This document shows positions 35,783 through 55,209 of a stretch of 64,000 nucleotides of DNA, in pieces. Both the position numbers and the translations under genes were made by a program. Source of the stretch: Polytrichum commune (lineage: Eukaryota > Streptophyta > Polytrichopsida > Polytrichales > Polytrichaceae). Numbering within the stretch: position 1 is the stretch's first letter; the number at the start of each line of letters is the position of its first letter. The stretch is taken from assembly GCA_950295325.1 (NCBI GenBank), contig OX485804.1, forward strand, positions 10,974,001 through 11,038,000. The letters run 5' to 3'. Below the pieces are notes generated by a model. It worked only from the letters and a program-made list of their open reading frames with translations, made no database searches and had not been told where the DNA came from.

Positions 35783-35791
35783 TTGGCCAAC

Positions 35792-36728
35792 ACCATAATA
35801 GTTGAAGTTTTATATAAAGTCACCATCACCATGTTGTTTGGTAACCACAGCGGCCCAATATTACATTAAGGGTAATGGGCTTTATTACGTCAATAGTTTT
35901 TTTCGATGACATATATTTAAGTGGTGTGTGGTGAGGTGTGGATCTAAGAACATACATAAAAAAAGACGTGGTTAAAATGCACTCAAGTTTTGATGATGTG
36001 AAGGCTTTGTTGAATAAAATCCACAGCATGTGCCTTAACCTTCAAAATCCAAAAACTTTTGAGGTTTGAAAACCAGTACATCCAACCCACTGTCTTAACT
36101 TGCACTGTGGAAAAACGGTTCAGAACTTTTTGCACAGATGACAGGTTCTAGTGAGGGTCCAACAGTGTTGGTATCCACCAAAAGAATGCATTGAACTGTA
36201 CAATCATCTTGTTATGGTCATGAACTCAATCGCATTAACCTCCTCAGGGATTTCCTAATTTCCTGTGAGTTTATTCTAGAATATTGAGGGGATTAAGTGC
36301 TCAAAGTGCCCCATTACAAGCACTTCCATCTCAATTCCAAATGCCTTTCCAGATTATTATCTTCACAAGTATGTATTCACGAGATTATGCTATGACATAG
36401 GAGCAATGAGGATATGTGATTTCATAGAATTCGCACAAACTAATATGTACCCACCACCGCCACTAAACGTTTGATCACTGAAACTTTCCTAAAAGAGAAC
36501 ATCACTGACGTCACCTTGCAGGCTCCGTTGTTGAGGAGAAAAATGGCATTAGATTGACCTGTGAAATATGCTCCTGTATGACGATGACGACCCTTTTCCA
36601 CAATCTGTTCCTACACATCCTACACTACATCCTTTACATGTGGAACATAACATACCACCTCACCATCGCCCAAATGGCTTGTGTGGTACCAATAAGCTCA
36701 CAATCCTGCTGCAGCTGCTTGTTGCTTG
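35792..36728 (-). other. 3' UTR and downstream flank of the SR140/RRC1-type gene
   Basis: No coding feature with domain support is seen. The part adjacent to 36729 is likely the 3' UTR of the minus-strand splicing-factor gene. The plus-strand ORFs at 36554-37113 are antisense shadows of its RS tail. Confidence 0.5.
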
Positions 36729-44580
<7,852 letters not shown>

Positions 44581-45400
44581 CTTGTCAGGAGTCCTTCCCT
44601 GGAGGACAATCAAGTCAGGACACCATCAAAACCAGGATCGCAATTTTCATCACAACAAACCTCTTCGCCATGACAATCCACACCGACTACTAGGTACACC
44701 ATCGTATCACCTCACAAAACTCCCATGTGTCGCTACAGTATGCTCATGAAGTCTGCATAGATACATATGTTGTCAATGCCTGAAATTCCCCGATTAACAA
44801 CAATCGGGAGGCACTGATATACATCTTCTCCAGCAGATGATGCAAACACAACCTCGGCCATGGGGTTTTTCCCAGCCAGTCGGTACACACAGCTCATGTT
44901 CCTAAATTCATCTTAGGCTGCATCAGAACGCCTGTAGGGGTGTCTCCGACGGACGTCAAAATGGAGATCGGATTTTAGGGCAGACTCGGAGCCAGTGACC
45001 AAACTCTCAGAATCTTGATGTCACGAACCCGCACACTCGTCATAGCTTCAAATTGCAGAATATTAGGGTGCCTAAATGTAGAGAAGAGAAGCCATGCGTA
45101 GGAGAAGGAAGTGCCACAAGAAAGACTCGAACTCCAAACAAGTCCAATTTCCACTCCACTCCACCCCATCCTCACATCACCCCTACCAATACACACTCCC
45201 AGAAACCCTGCCCATAATCCTCCACCTCCACATAGCAGCCAACGCGCCAACATCTGACCTCACCTTCCCTCCCACTCGCCCGCGATTGCAAACCCTAGGA
45301 AGAGAACAAAACACAGCAAACAAGCAGGGGAGAGAGAGAGAGAGAGAGAGATTCACGTTGTCGGCTTCGGAGGCCGCATCGCCGCGGAGAGACATGGTGG
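44581..45400 (-). promoter_or_regulatory. 5' leader and promoter region of the RRC1-type gene
   Basis: On the minus strand a good acceptor (TTGTCCTCCAG|GGAAGG, exon edge at about 44598) lies just before the ATG exon, so a 5' UTR intron is likely. A (GA)n run at about 45330-45351, which reads (TC)n on the gene strand, and an AAACCCTA telo-box at 45290-45297 mark a plausible promoter or leader. The 70-codon minus ORF at 45183-45395 is probably not translated as a main product. Confidence 0.5.
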
Positions 45401-45427
45401 CCAGGCGACAGCGACAAGGTGCGAGAA

Positions 45428-45530
45428 ATGGCGGTGGCGAGCCCGGCGGGTGATGACTACATGATTAGGTCAAGCGTAGGGAAGCGTCTTCCTTCTTCTC
45501 CTTCTCCTTCTTGTGTTTCTGTTGTGCGTG
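45428..45530 (+). CDS. Possible first exon of a divergent plus-strand gene
   Basis: An ATG at 45428 opens a frame 'MAVASPAGDDYMIRSSVGKR' that runs into a strong donor CGTG|GTAAGTTT at 45531, within a GC-rich, promoter-like block divergent from the RRC1-type gene. No downstream exon could be joined with confidence, and there is no domain similarity. It may instead be promoter sequence. Confidence 0.25.
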
Positions 45531-48127
45531 GTAAGTTTCCCTTCCCTTTCCTCCCTCCTCAGAGACGCGGTACCATGCGCATCGTGAAGAGCTTCGAGGG
45601 CGCGCTCAAGGTCCCGAATGCGATAATTCCACCTCCGTCGTCATGTGTGCCGAAGATGCTCGAGGTCGAGGAGAGTCCTGTGTTGTTGTTCCTTCGCTCG
45701 CTCCATCCTCAGAGCCGAGCCTAGCCTTCCCTTCCCTTCCCTTCCTTGCTTCCTTCGAATCGTGACTTAGGTGCATTTTCGCATCATCCGTGCACACAAA
45801 GCCAACTAGGTATGTATGTACCAAACAATCTAATAAGCTTATTGTTGATGTTTCATGTTGTTCCTTTCTACTTCCATGGGGAATACCTAGCACTTAGGCG
45901 GCACAAAGGTGACAAAGCTAATCCTTGAACTTGGTTAGGGGTATGTTTCAATTCAATATAAGCATCATGTGTAAGTACACTAAAATATTGCATTTAGTGT
46001 CACCGATTCTATTTGTCTTGCTCAATACTAATTGTACACCGCCCGTGTAGTGTCATCAAAAACTAAATGTAAACCTAATATTATTTGTCATTCCTTGTAA
46101 ACAAATTTGGGCGTTATAGATTTACAATGCTGCAATTACCGTCACTTACTAAGTGATTTTTCATCCGAATCTTATTTGTCCATGACAATATTTCATTACA
46201 TACATGATAGGATGCAAAAAAACCAGCAAAAGTGGATGAAGAATGAGTAAGTTGAATGACAATCTTTGTGATTTTTTTTAATAACAAGTAACTTTAGAAA
46301 AGTTTCCACAATGGCATTTAATACCATATGACACTAAATATCATATAAGTAAGGGGTATAAGTAAGATGTAATATAAATAAGATATGCATTGACATGTCT
46401 AACACACGAAACAAAAGTTGAGAAGGGCTAGTTATAGAGTACATTCATACAGATAGAACTACATCTTCATGGCTCATTGGGCATGTATAAGTACACGAAG
46501 CCACTAAGTTACATAACATAGAGTCTTATTGATATACATGTTAATCCTCTCTACTTCCATGGAGAATACTAGGCACTAGGAGACAAAGCTAGCTCTTCAA
46601 GGTTTGGGGTATACTTCAAATCGAATATAATGTGCATCAGATAGATGATAGATAGATAGATAGAAACTCCGGTCCCTCCTTAGAGGGGCTGGCGTGAATG
46701 AAGTGTCCGTTCGTATTGTCAAAAGACCCGATGCCCTAATGTGCATCACACCTAACCAACACAAAGGAAACAGCTAGAAATGGGCAATTTTCAAATACAT
46801 TCATATGCTTAGAAGTATGATTTTCTAAATACCTTGGGGTCTCATTGGGCAATTTTTTTTGTCTAAATTCATTTTCCATGTCATCTTTTAAGAAGTTCTA
46901 GCCAATGGGCATGGTGACATTGTGATTTTTTTTGGCAAAAATATGTGACTTTATGTTTAATCTAACCCACGGGTAGGGTGGTGGATTTGGATTACCAATG
47001 GAGTTACACAAAGCTAATATTTGTTGGCTTTGTATGTAGGACAAAGACTATGCATCGACTTTTTTGTTTCAAGAGAAAATTTCCTAATCACTTTGCGTTC
47101 AAACTTGAACGTTACTTGTTCCCGTTATTTTTGGTTTAGTCTATGGGATGAATGTAGTAGCTGGTTGGTTGAACGTTGGGAGCTCTACAAGTTGGAGGCT
47201 GGTATTTGTTGGTTCGATTGGTGGTTCATCAGTGTTGCAAGATCATCGGTGTTGATTTACTCAACATATTGTTGATTGTACCAAAACATGTTCCAGATAT
47301 TGTAACGCCTAAAAAGGCCCTCCACAATGCTAGTGAGCAGATTGACAAACTTGACGGGATTGGAAGACTTTGCAAATGAACTACAAAGCGTTATGGTCAT
47401 TGGCCATGTTGTGCGGGAACTTCGTACTCATGAAAAGGAAGAAACCAAGACTAGGCATTTGGGCCACGTTTGAATCTCAACCAATGCTTCACATTAAGTC
47501 GGACTTGCCCAATTTTCTTCTTTTTGTATACTTCAAGCCATATCTACACATCTTGATAGAAATTGCTTTAGAATCTTCTCCCTAAATTTGTTGACAAGAG
47601 TGTGCGACGTATCTATATCGTATGATGTACTTTATTCACATATGTCTACTTGCTTCACATGCTATCTATGTGTATTTTCATCCACACTCCTCTTGAGCTC
47701 CTCGGACATCCCTGAAATGATAAATAAATAGCATTTTGATACTTTTCTAGCTACTGCACAATTGTTGTGTTGTTTGGAGTTTGTTCTTGAGATTTGGACA
47801 TTAAGTAGTTCCGTGGGAGAGGGCTTCCAATTGCAAAAGATTATGATTCATAGTGGAATGTTTAAAATGAAACTATATGAAACTAGATAACCAAAGCCCT
47901 TGTGTTGTAATAATTCAGGCACCTACGCTAGATCTATAAAAACTCAAGCACTCTTGTATGTAAATTTCTTGACCATGACCAACAGTGGTACTATTGTTCT
48001 GAATATCACATCCATGTATTAAAGTAGACATTGAAGCAGCAGAAGAACTTAGTTTGAAGAAAGTCATTATGGAAGTCATTATGAAAGACACTCCAGGATT
48101 GTCAGTTGTATACTAACCCGTACTGAT
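45531..48127. other. Intergenic DNA with short repeats and weak exon-like traces
   Basis: A ~90-bp segment starting TTCCATGG(G/A)GAATAC recurs at about 45873 and 46554. A (GATA)n microsatellite is near 46638-46665. At 47176-47430 a plus-strand reading, with one frame change, gives a plausible helical stretch ('PKKALHNASEQIDKLTGLEDFANELQ') that could be a gene relic, but I do not recognise it. Confidence 0.4.
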
Positions 48128-48149
48128 ATGTGTTTCCAGTCTTTTGGAC

Positions 48150-48938
48150 GCAAGCCAAAGAGGCCCAAAAATGGTGGAAACATTGGTGAGTTGAAGCTTG
48201 CGAAAGAGGTCACCTATGCAGATTTATTTAAATCTTTGGAAGACAACCCAAAGATTCTACCAGCGCAGAACTACATCAATACTGGGGCATGCCTTTCACC
48301 ATCATGGTATCCTTTGATGGAGTCTTGGGGTTTAGAATCTCAGCAAGAGGTTCAAGAAGACTCTAACCTTGATGATCTCTGGGAGGACATCCGGTCGGCA
48401 TTGGAGATTGAAGAGATCACAGAATCTAGGAAGGTAGAATGACTTGTCCTTCACAGATAAGCAAATTGAGTGCTTAAAAAACCTAATGTTAGTGATGAAC
48501 AATTGTCGATCTGTTTTTGTATGATCCAGCTCCAATTTAAAGAATATTGCTAACGTAAGTGTACAGATGGAATTTAAGAATACCTGAATGCTTAATGAAG
48601 TTGGCTCCTTGAAACCGAGGTAATGTAATTTATAGGACAATGCTATATTGTCATATATTGTTGGAAGGTATGCTATTTGGTTCTGCAGGCTGTTATAATG
48701 GACAAAGGTCCAGATCTTATTTGTTCACTTGCATTCATGTTGGCTTGAGTAAAGGGAGCTGAAAAAGGTGGAGAGAAGAGCGTTGCAGCTATTGGAGAAA
48801 GCAACAAGTGCATCAGTCCAGATGGAAGCACAAGTGAGGAGGATCATGTCTTTGAGTGTAGTCCAGAGCATGGGCTAGCTGATGTGTGAGATATGTGGCA
48901 TCGTGGGTTTGGAAATTGAGAACATGTGGGAGCGTGAT
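48150..48938 (+). pseudogene. Broken gene fragment, tentatively CLASSY/DRD1-type SNF2 N-terminal region
   Basis: Two exon-like pieces (about 48150-48433 and 48689-48938) sit around a GT-AG intron. The first reads 'KLAKEVTYADLFKSLEDNPK' through 'LDDLWEDIRSALEIEEI', similar to the 'LWxEM..AL' segment before the helicase core in CLASSY/DRD1 proteins. The second ends 'EEDHVFECSPEHGLADV' then, after a frame change, 'EICGIVGLEIENMWERD', resembling their CxxCG.V..EI zinc-like motif, followed by donor GTAAGT. An in-frame TGA (in 'FMLA*VKG') and the frameshift mark it as broken. The helicase core is not found downstream. The family call rests on short motifs. Confidence 0.4.
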
Positions 48939-49099
48939 GTAAGTCCAACTCTTCATATAAATTCAGTCATTCCTTCAGTAATTTGTCTAAGACGTACTTT
49001 GGTTTGCATTCCTCTTCTTATCAAGTGACTCATACAAATCTTGGTTGTCAGTCTCTAGCTGCAGTATAATATTTGAGATTCGAGATGTTATTGTTTCTT

Positions 49100-49560
49100 G
49101 TCTGACCAACTTTATCATTTCAATGTTTCATATATATACTGTCACTCTCATCCAATTAGTATCCTTTAAAGAAGGGGGCTCTACGCCAGATTGCTGAAGT
49201 TGGGTTATTCACAAATTGTTTTATTCTTCAAGAAGGCTTGCAATTGCAGCATACTGCTTTATTTCGAGCAAAGAGAGTACTAAAATTGAGTGGTTTGGGT
49301 TGAAAGAACCTGTTGATGTGGTGGATGTTCTGAAACTGTTTGGGGTTTTTGGAATGAAGTTGCAAGATGTGATGGAATCTGCCATGAACTGGGTATCAAA
49401 ATTTGTCTTCAAACAGTTGCGATGAAAGTTGTGATGAAAGTCAAACTAGAGCTCCTTTGTAACCCCTGTAAGATCTCTAGACTGAATTTTTCTTGTTTTT
49501 CACTCTTTTTCCAGAGAACGAAGTCAGCTGGGTTGGAGGAATCATTGGGTTGTTGACATT
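49100..49560 (+). other. Region between the two gene fragments
   Basis: It contains a 69-codon ORF (49216-49425) and alternative frames with mixed helical character but no recognisable domain. It may be further decayed exon sequence of either neighbouring fragment. Confidence 0.3.
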
Positions 49561-49582
49561 TTTTGTTTCAATTATGTGCAGA

Positions 49583-49890
49583 TGTCCCTGCTTTTGATAA
49601 GTCCGTGATGTGATTTATGTTGGATGGACATAACCTATAAGTCAGAGATGCCATGTTTGCATTGATGGCTGGCAGTGATCTTTTTGTGTCTCCTGATTTC
49701 AACCAACCCATGGAGAAACAGAGAGAGAAAACCATGCAGCGAATTCTTTTTTTACTCAACAAAGGGATCTTCAAGGGTTGGCTGACGAAGCAATCGCCTA
49801 AGGATTCTCTGCGGCAAGCCGCAATTTTTGAGATGCTGGGCACTTTTGATCAATTTCTTGCTATCAAGCTTGGAGTCCATGTCACCTTGT
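49583..49890 (+). pseudogene. Acyl-CoA oxidase (ACX3-like) N-terminal exon fragment
   Basis: The translation contains 'LDGHNL*VRDAMFALMAG', 'SDLFVSPDFNQPMEKQRE' and 'RILFLLNKGIFKGWL', then 'AAIFEMLGTFDQFLAIKLGVH'. This matches the N-terminal alpha-helical domain of plant peroxisomal acyl-CoA oxidases ('LLDGHN', 'FVSPDYNQTMEQQRE', 'FKGWLTE', 'KVGVH'), enzymes of fatty-acid beta-oxidation. Stops interrupt the frame near 49614 and 49639, and no FAD-binding or C-terminal domains follow, so it is a nonfunctional fragment. A donor-like T|GTGAGC near 49888 suggests the intron structure was kept, meaning a DNA-level copy. Confidence 0.78.
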
Positions 49891-50089
49891 GTGAGCATTC
49901 ATCTCTCAAAACAAAGTTTTCCTTAATGCAGATTTCTGAAAATGTATTTCAAGTTTTATTGATTGCATTGTATGCACTATCCTCTTGACATTTGCTGAAA
50001 AGAAAATGCGAGTCAAAGAGTTGGAGCTTTTTGAGAATAATACTAGGGTCTGGGGATGGTTGTGCTACAGGGGGATGTTAAATACCCCC

Positions 50090-50200
50090 CACGAACTTTT
50101 CGGGCGGGGGGGGAATATTCTGTCAGGGGCAGCCGCCCGTCCATTTTTCTGCACCCGACTGAAAACTGCTACCCGCCCGCCCGACTACCAAAAAACTATT
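50090..50200. other. Isolated GC-rich segment
   Basis: G- and C-runs (GGGCGGGGGGG and CCCGCCCGCCCG) lie within about 90 bp in AT-rich surroundings and can pair into a hairpin. Function unknown. Confidence 0.5.
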
Positions 50201-50432
50201 GTACTTGCATTTTTAAAGGCTACTTGTCCACAAATCCCATATTGAGTGCACTTCATTTTCAAGGTCTCAAATCCAATATATATGTTCACTTCCATTGAGT
50301 AAATAAGCAATTGACTTAATGAAAATAAAAAACTAAAAACTAAAAAAGAAAGGACTAGGTCTTTTGAATATCAACAAATAGTTATTTATCGTGATTTAAA
50401 GTAATTAAAATGACCCTATATATTGGAAGAAT

Positions 50433-51425
50433 TATTAGAATTGCAGAAGAAGCATAAAGACAAGACACAATGCTTAGTGTAATCAAGTGAAGTGTATTGT
50501 GTATTGATAAATGCACCTTATGTATCCATCCAAAAATTACAAAGAAAGGTTAAAATTGTATATTTTGAAGGTCACAATCGTTGCTATAGAAGGTTGCAAT
50601 TCTAGCTCTAAATCTATGTATAACTTTCACTAGTATACTATACTATGTATATAGTTCTTACATTCCCACTAGTATACTAGTTTTGTCATCCATAATTTTC
50701 ATCTATTCGGAATTTTATCATCCATTTGAGTCGTTACTTCCATCAAACTTAGGTTTTGAATATTTGGCTTTTTGTCTTCATGTTTCTCCTCTAAATGTCT
50801 CCCAGTGTTCCATGAAGTTTGTGGTGGTATCGTCCTTTTTTTTTGGTGAGATTGGAAATACAATAACGTCTCCCACATGTTGAGAAAATAGTTGTAGTCT
50901 ATGAAATGTCATCAAACTAGATACATTCTTATCTTGTGAAATCAAACACATTCCTAAGTTTTGTATACATTTGATGTGTTTTTCTATTGGTGAAGTTTGG
51001 TAAAAATAACAAATGTCATGTCAGAGGTGGGAATATATCTTAGTTGTATTTGTTTGTCAAACACTTTCTCCCGAGTAAAATGGTATTGAGTTTCCACATA
51101 TATTTCTCCTGGAATGGTACTTGGGGTTCTCACTTAAAGCTATCACACTTTGATTATTAGAGTAGATTGTCGTTGGATCAAGTTGTGGAAAGCCAAGTTT
51201 ACTTCGTAATTTTTGAAGCCAAACCACCTATGTTGTGGCCTTTGCCAAGGCCATGTATTATGATTTCGTTGAGGATAATGCTACGGATTGTTGTTATTTA
51301 CCGCCCCAAGAGATCACGCCCCCCTCTAGAATGAAACAATAACGTGATGTGGATCAGCGAGTGCCTTCATCACCCGCCCAATCGGCATCATAATATATAT
51401 CCATGTAAAATATTATCATTTGTTG
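50433..51425 (-). mobile_element. 3' end of a degenerate Ty1/copia element (RNase H, PPT, LTR)
   Basis: Read on the minus strand from 51425, the translation shows 'DADWAGDEGTR', 'YCFILEGGVISW', 'SVALSSTKS', 'YMALAKATT', 'WLQKL' and 'IYSNNQSVIALSENPKYHSR'. These are the copia RNase H and C-terminal signatures, with several stops. A purine tract AGTGGGAA precedes the ~230-bp LTR at 50433-50662 (TGTAAGAAC... on the minus strand). That LTR closely matches 58984-59215. Confidence 0.8.
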
Positions 51426-52009
51426 ATTGTTGATATTTTATGCCAAGTATAAGTGTATATTTAATGTAGCACAATGTCATCTTTAGAGTTTAAATATGCA
51501 TTGGTCCTGGATCTGTAAGATATCGTGCTAAATTGTTCACATGTTAAACGCAATCTCGTCTTGAATTTAAACACGCATGCATTAGGCTTACAAAAAATAT
51601 GTGAGTAAGGATATTGACTTGTTATTTTATGTATTTCTTTTGTGGTAGGGTGTGAGGCCAAACCCCCCACCCTTAAGCGTCCGTAGTCCGAGTAGTGGGT
51701 TTGGGCTCACATTCCTCCGCGGTATTGGATTTGGACTTGGATGAGTCCATAGTGCAAGGTTCACCCTTCAAGTGGTCTTGGATTTAACTTTGGTCTTTGC
51801 TTCCTTTGTCTTGCCATCGCGAGAGTGCTCCACATTCTCCATTAAGTTGTGCACGTGGTTTATTTTTAAAGAGAGGATGCAAGTGTTAAAAAAAACACTA
51901 TTCTCTATAGTCAATCTCAAATACATTTACTTGTGAAAGCCACACATAACACTAACTAGCATAATGTAATTAACTACTTGTCTATGAGCTAATTAGGTAG
52001 GCTATCTAC

Positions 52010-52217
52010 TAAGCTCCTTCATGAACCCATCTCTTTACTTTCTAATTAAACAAACCCAGCTCCTTCATAAACCCAGCTCCTTCATAAACCCAGCTCCTTC
52101 ATAAACCCAGCTCCTTAGCTTCTAACTAAACAAACCCAGCTCCTTCATGAACCCAGCTCCTTAGCTTCTAACTAAACAAACCCAGCTCCTTCATAAACCC
52201 AGCTCCTTCATAAACCC
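52010..52217 (+). repeat. 17-bp minisatellite CCCAGCTCCTTCATAAA
   Basis: About eight copies of CCCAGCTCCTTCATAAA are present, some separated by a ~17-bp spacer (TAGCTTCTAACTAAACA) in a higher-order pattern, for example around 52107-52138 and 52157-52178. Confidence 0.9.
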
Positions 52218-53742
52218 ACAACTTTGTAGTTGTAATCCCCAACTACCTCACTAATTATTCAAGCCCTTAACTAATCTTCCTACCTAATTTCCCTAATTCT
52301 ACTAACAACCCCTTTCTAATCACACAATTCTTCTCTAATTCTAAAATCCTAAAATCCTAGAGAGGAGAGGGGGAGAGAGAATTTCCTAACTTCACTAAGA
52401 CTAACTAATCCACACAAGTATATTTTTGCACTCATCACAACATCAAGTGCTCAACTCTTAAACATGGAACTTGCAACCACGTGTATTCAAAACATGAACT
52501 TAAAGTACCACAAATTGGAATCATGAATTAACTTTAAAATCCTTCACGTCAACACTAATTCTACCAAGAGGTCAAGCCCTCTTCAAGGCTAACAAGCCTT
52601 GGCTCTCAAACTAAAAACTAAGCACACACATGTGCTCCAATATGGCTTCCCACACCCACACTTATAACTCGTGGGGTGCCTTGGAGCACAAAGGAAAGAG
52701 AGGATGAGTGAGGGAAGAATGAGGGATTATATAGTAAGCTTGAGGGGGTGAGCACCCTCAAGGCTCACGATAAGCCCTTGAGATTTCCTCCTACTTAGTA
52801 GGCGCCAATCCTATCTTCTAAGCCTCCCTCCCTCAAATGATCAACAAGGATCCTAATTCGAACATTTAACTAGCCTTGGTTTTCTACCTACCACACTTTA
52901 CCAAACTTGGCATGCTTCAACCCAAACTTAGCCTCCTTCGCTTTCCGCCGCCATAACTTTCTCCCCTTACTTTCCCAAATCGTCGCTCACCACTTAATTC
53001 AAACCACGATGCTTAACTCGTGATTTGATTGGTGCTTTGAGAATTTGCTTATCCTCCACCTTGCATTATTCCTTGGGCCTTCCCCATTAAGTGGCCATGA
53101 TGAGGTGGTCCACTTGTGCGCTCCATGTGATCCTCCATTCATCCCAATTCGAATGCACTTGCCTCTTGAGTCACTTTGGTTGTCTCCATCCATTTGTACT
53201 AGCCTACTCACTAACTACTCAATCCAAGTTCTCCTTACCTATCCTCATTCACTCAAATCCTTCCGAAGGTAAAAACACAATAACAACTCACATCCTAGCC
53301 TCTTACAACATGGTACTTCTAAGACTAACATTTCACTCTTTTTATATTTTTGTGAAGTAACATGCTACTTCAAAGTGCATCAACTAACGTTTCAAGGGTC
53401 TAAGACTAAATGTGGGCATCCTTTTGGGCTCACATAGGGCTATCTTCTTTGCTTAGACAAACTCCACATTGCATAGGTGTGCTTGAAGTATTACAATTTA
53501 ACATGTTAAACTCTTGAAGATTACATGTCAAATATTTTTGTTGATGTAAAATTAGCCAACCTTTTTGTCAATTCCTTATGATAGCATTGCCAATTATATA
53601 ATGAATTTCACCTTTATCATGCATTTTGAATTCTCGTTGCATATTATCTTTGATTTGTTAAAATATGCAACCTTGTTGCTTACAATTATGTAGTCATCCA
53701 CATTAATTGTTAGTATTGTAAAACCTTGGTCATTTTCTCTTT

Positions 53743-53781
<39 letters not shown>
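53743..53781. repeat. (AT)n microsatellite
   Basis: About 19 uninterrupted AT units. Confidence 0.95.
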
Positions 53782-53785
<4 letters not shown>

Positions 53786-53825
53786 CACGAGATCCTAACC
53801 TTGTGTAGTTAGTGATCAGTGGCAC

Positions 53826-54137
53826 GTGACAATTAACGTGAACCAATTTTTGGAGAGTCACCATGAATTGTGGTTGTTGCTAAAATTACAGGTCCGACCT
53901 ACAAGATGGGTTAGGTTGATTGAGGCAATGGCCATCGGTCATTTTATTGCAGGAGCACATAAATGTTTGATCAACGAGTTCCCGCATACGAGGGTTGGCC
54001 CGTTTGAGCAATTTCTTCGTTGGCACATGTTAAATGCACTTAAAGCCGTGGCGGGAGATAAAGACCTGCAACAAGCTATTGAAAAGATTGAGACCATATA
54101 CCTCAAGCGGGTTGATGAAGAGGGTACTACAATTTAA
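53826..54137 (+). CDS. Unrecognised exon-like ORF
   Basis: A 103-codon ORF has balanced, protein-like composition ('RWVRLIEAMAIGHFIAGAHK', 'PFEQFLRWHMLNALKAVAGD', 'LQQAIEKIETIYLKRVDEEG') with regular amphipathic helix spacing, unlike the chance ORFs around it. An acceptor-like AAATTACAG|GTCCGACC lies at about 53892, so the true exon may begin there (83 codons to the stop). I do not recognise the family. It could be the last exon of a decayed gene or a captured fragment. Confidence 0.35.
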   Translation: MTINVNQFLESHHELWLLLKLQVRPTRWVRLIEAMAIGHFIAGAHKCLINEFPHTRVGPFEQFLRWHMLNALKAVAGDKDLQQAIEKIETIYLKRVDEEGTTI

Positions 54138-55209
54138 CCACAATTCTCACACAATCAAAGAAGGCATTAGGTTGCTGAACGACCAACAACAATTTTAGTA
54201 GGGGGCTATGTAGTACTAAATTTTATTTATTTATTTGGTTCAAATCAATATTTAGTGCAAACGTACCCTTATAAGAGTCAATTTTTTTGAATTAAGCATG
54301 CGTAGATAGGCCATGGTCCTGAGATATCAAATGAAACAAATAGGAAGGACCATAACCTGATAGTAAAGGGCACATTGTTTGATATCTATACATGCCATAC
54401 AAAAAATGTATAAAAGGAGAGGAAAAGAAGATAAAGGGCCTAGACTTTAGTTTTTGTGATGTACCAAAGCTTTGCCGATTTTTGTAATTCTCCTTTGTGA
54501 ATTAATTGCCAAGGGTTATTTGTGAATTGCAGCATTGATGTGTGATACATCTTTACATGTCAAATGTTTGTGGTGCCAAGTAATTAAAAAAAAAATCTAG
54601 GGCAAATGTATTGGAAGATATCTAATTTTGTGTCATCTCCATGTGATCACTTTCTGTATGGTATGATTGATTAAATCTATCACGAGGGATTCTTGACTTT
54701 TATCTATATGCATTAATCTGAAGTCAATCCATGTTTTGTTAGTCTTCTCCTTCTATTGGGGAAAATGATTAAATTAACAAGTAGGACTATTGTCTGGGAG
54801 TACATGATTTTATGGTAGCCTATGTCAGTCAGACTATGGGCTGGTTGAATTTCAATTGGGTTTGCAATTCAATGTGTTATGACAAGGAATTGATAATAAA
54901 TAATTCCATTACCTGTTACTTTTTGAGAGAGGGATAAATTTACTTAGTTGGGCTGAATTTTCAATTGATGATAAAAAATAAAAATAAAAGTTTCCTTGGT
55001 AAAAAAAAAAGAACAATTTGAGTTTTAATAGTTGATTGCATGTTGACATCTTATGGTTTTGCTTCACGCATTTGAGGTCCATTCTAGAGATTCCTCTAAA
55101 AAGACGATCGGTAATTTTCCTAACATCTCGAACTTCAACCGGTTATTTCTCACACTCAACCAATTCATTTGTAATTATTGGTTGGTTCTCCCCGATCAAT
55201 GTATTGTAG
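54138..55209. other. Intergenic DNA with a dispersed-repeat copy
   Basis: 55020-55200 is related to 7735-7900 and 12610-12740. It ends where the solo LTR begins. No gene. Confidence 0.5.

Larger units (their letters stand above)
51426..53825. other. Intergenic/repeat DNA without recognisable gene
   Basis: Mostly C/T-rich, low-complexity sequence with a minisatellite at 52010-52217. No domain-bearing ORF. A long (AT)n tract is at 53743-53781. Confidence 0.5.
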
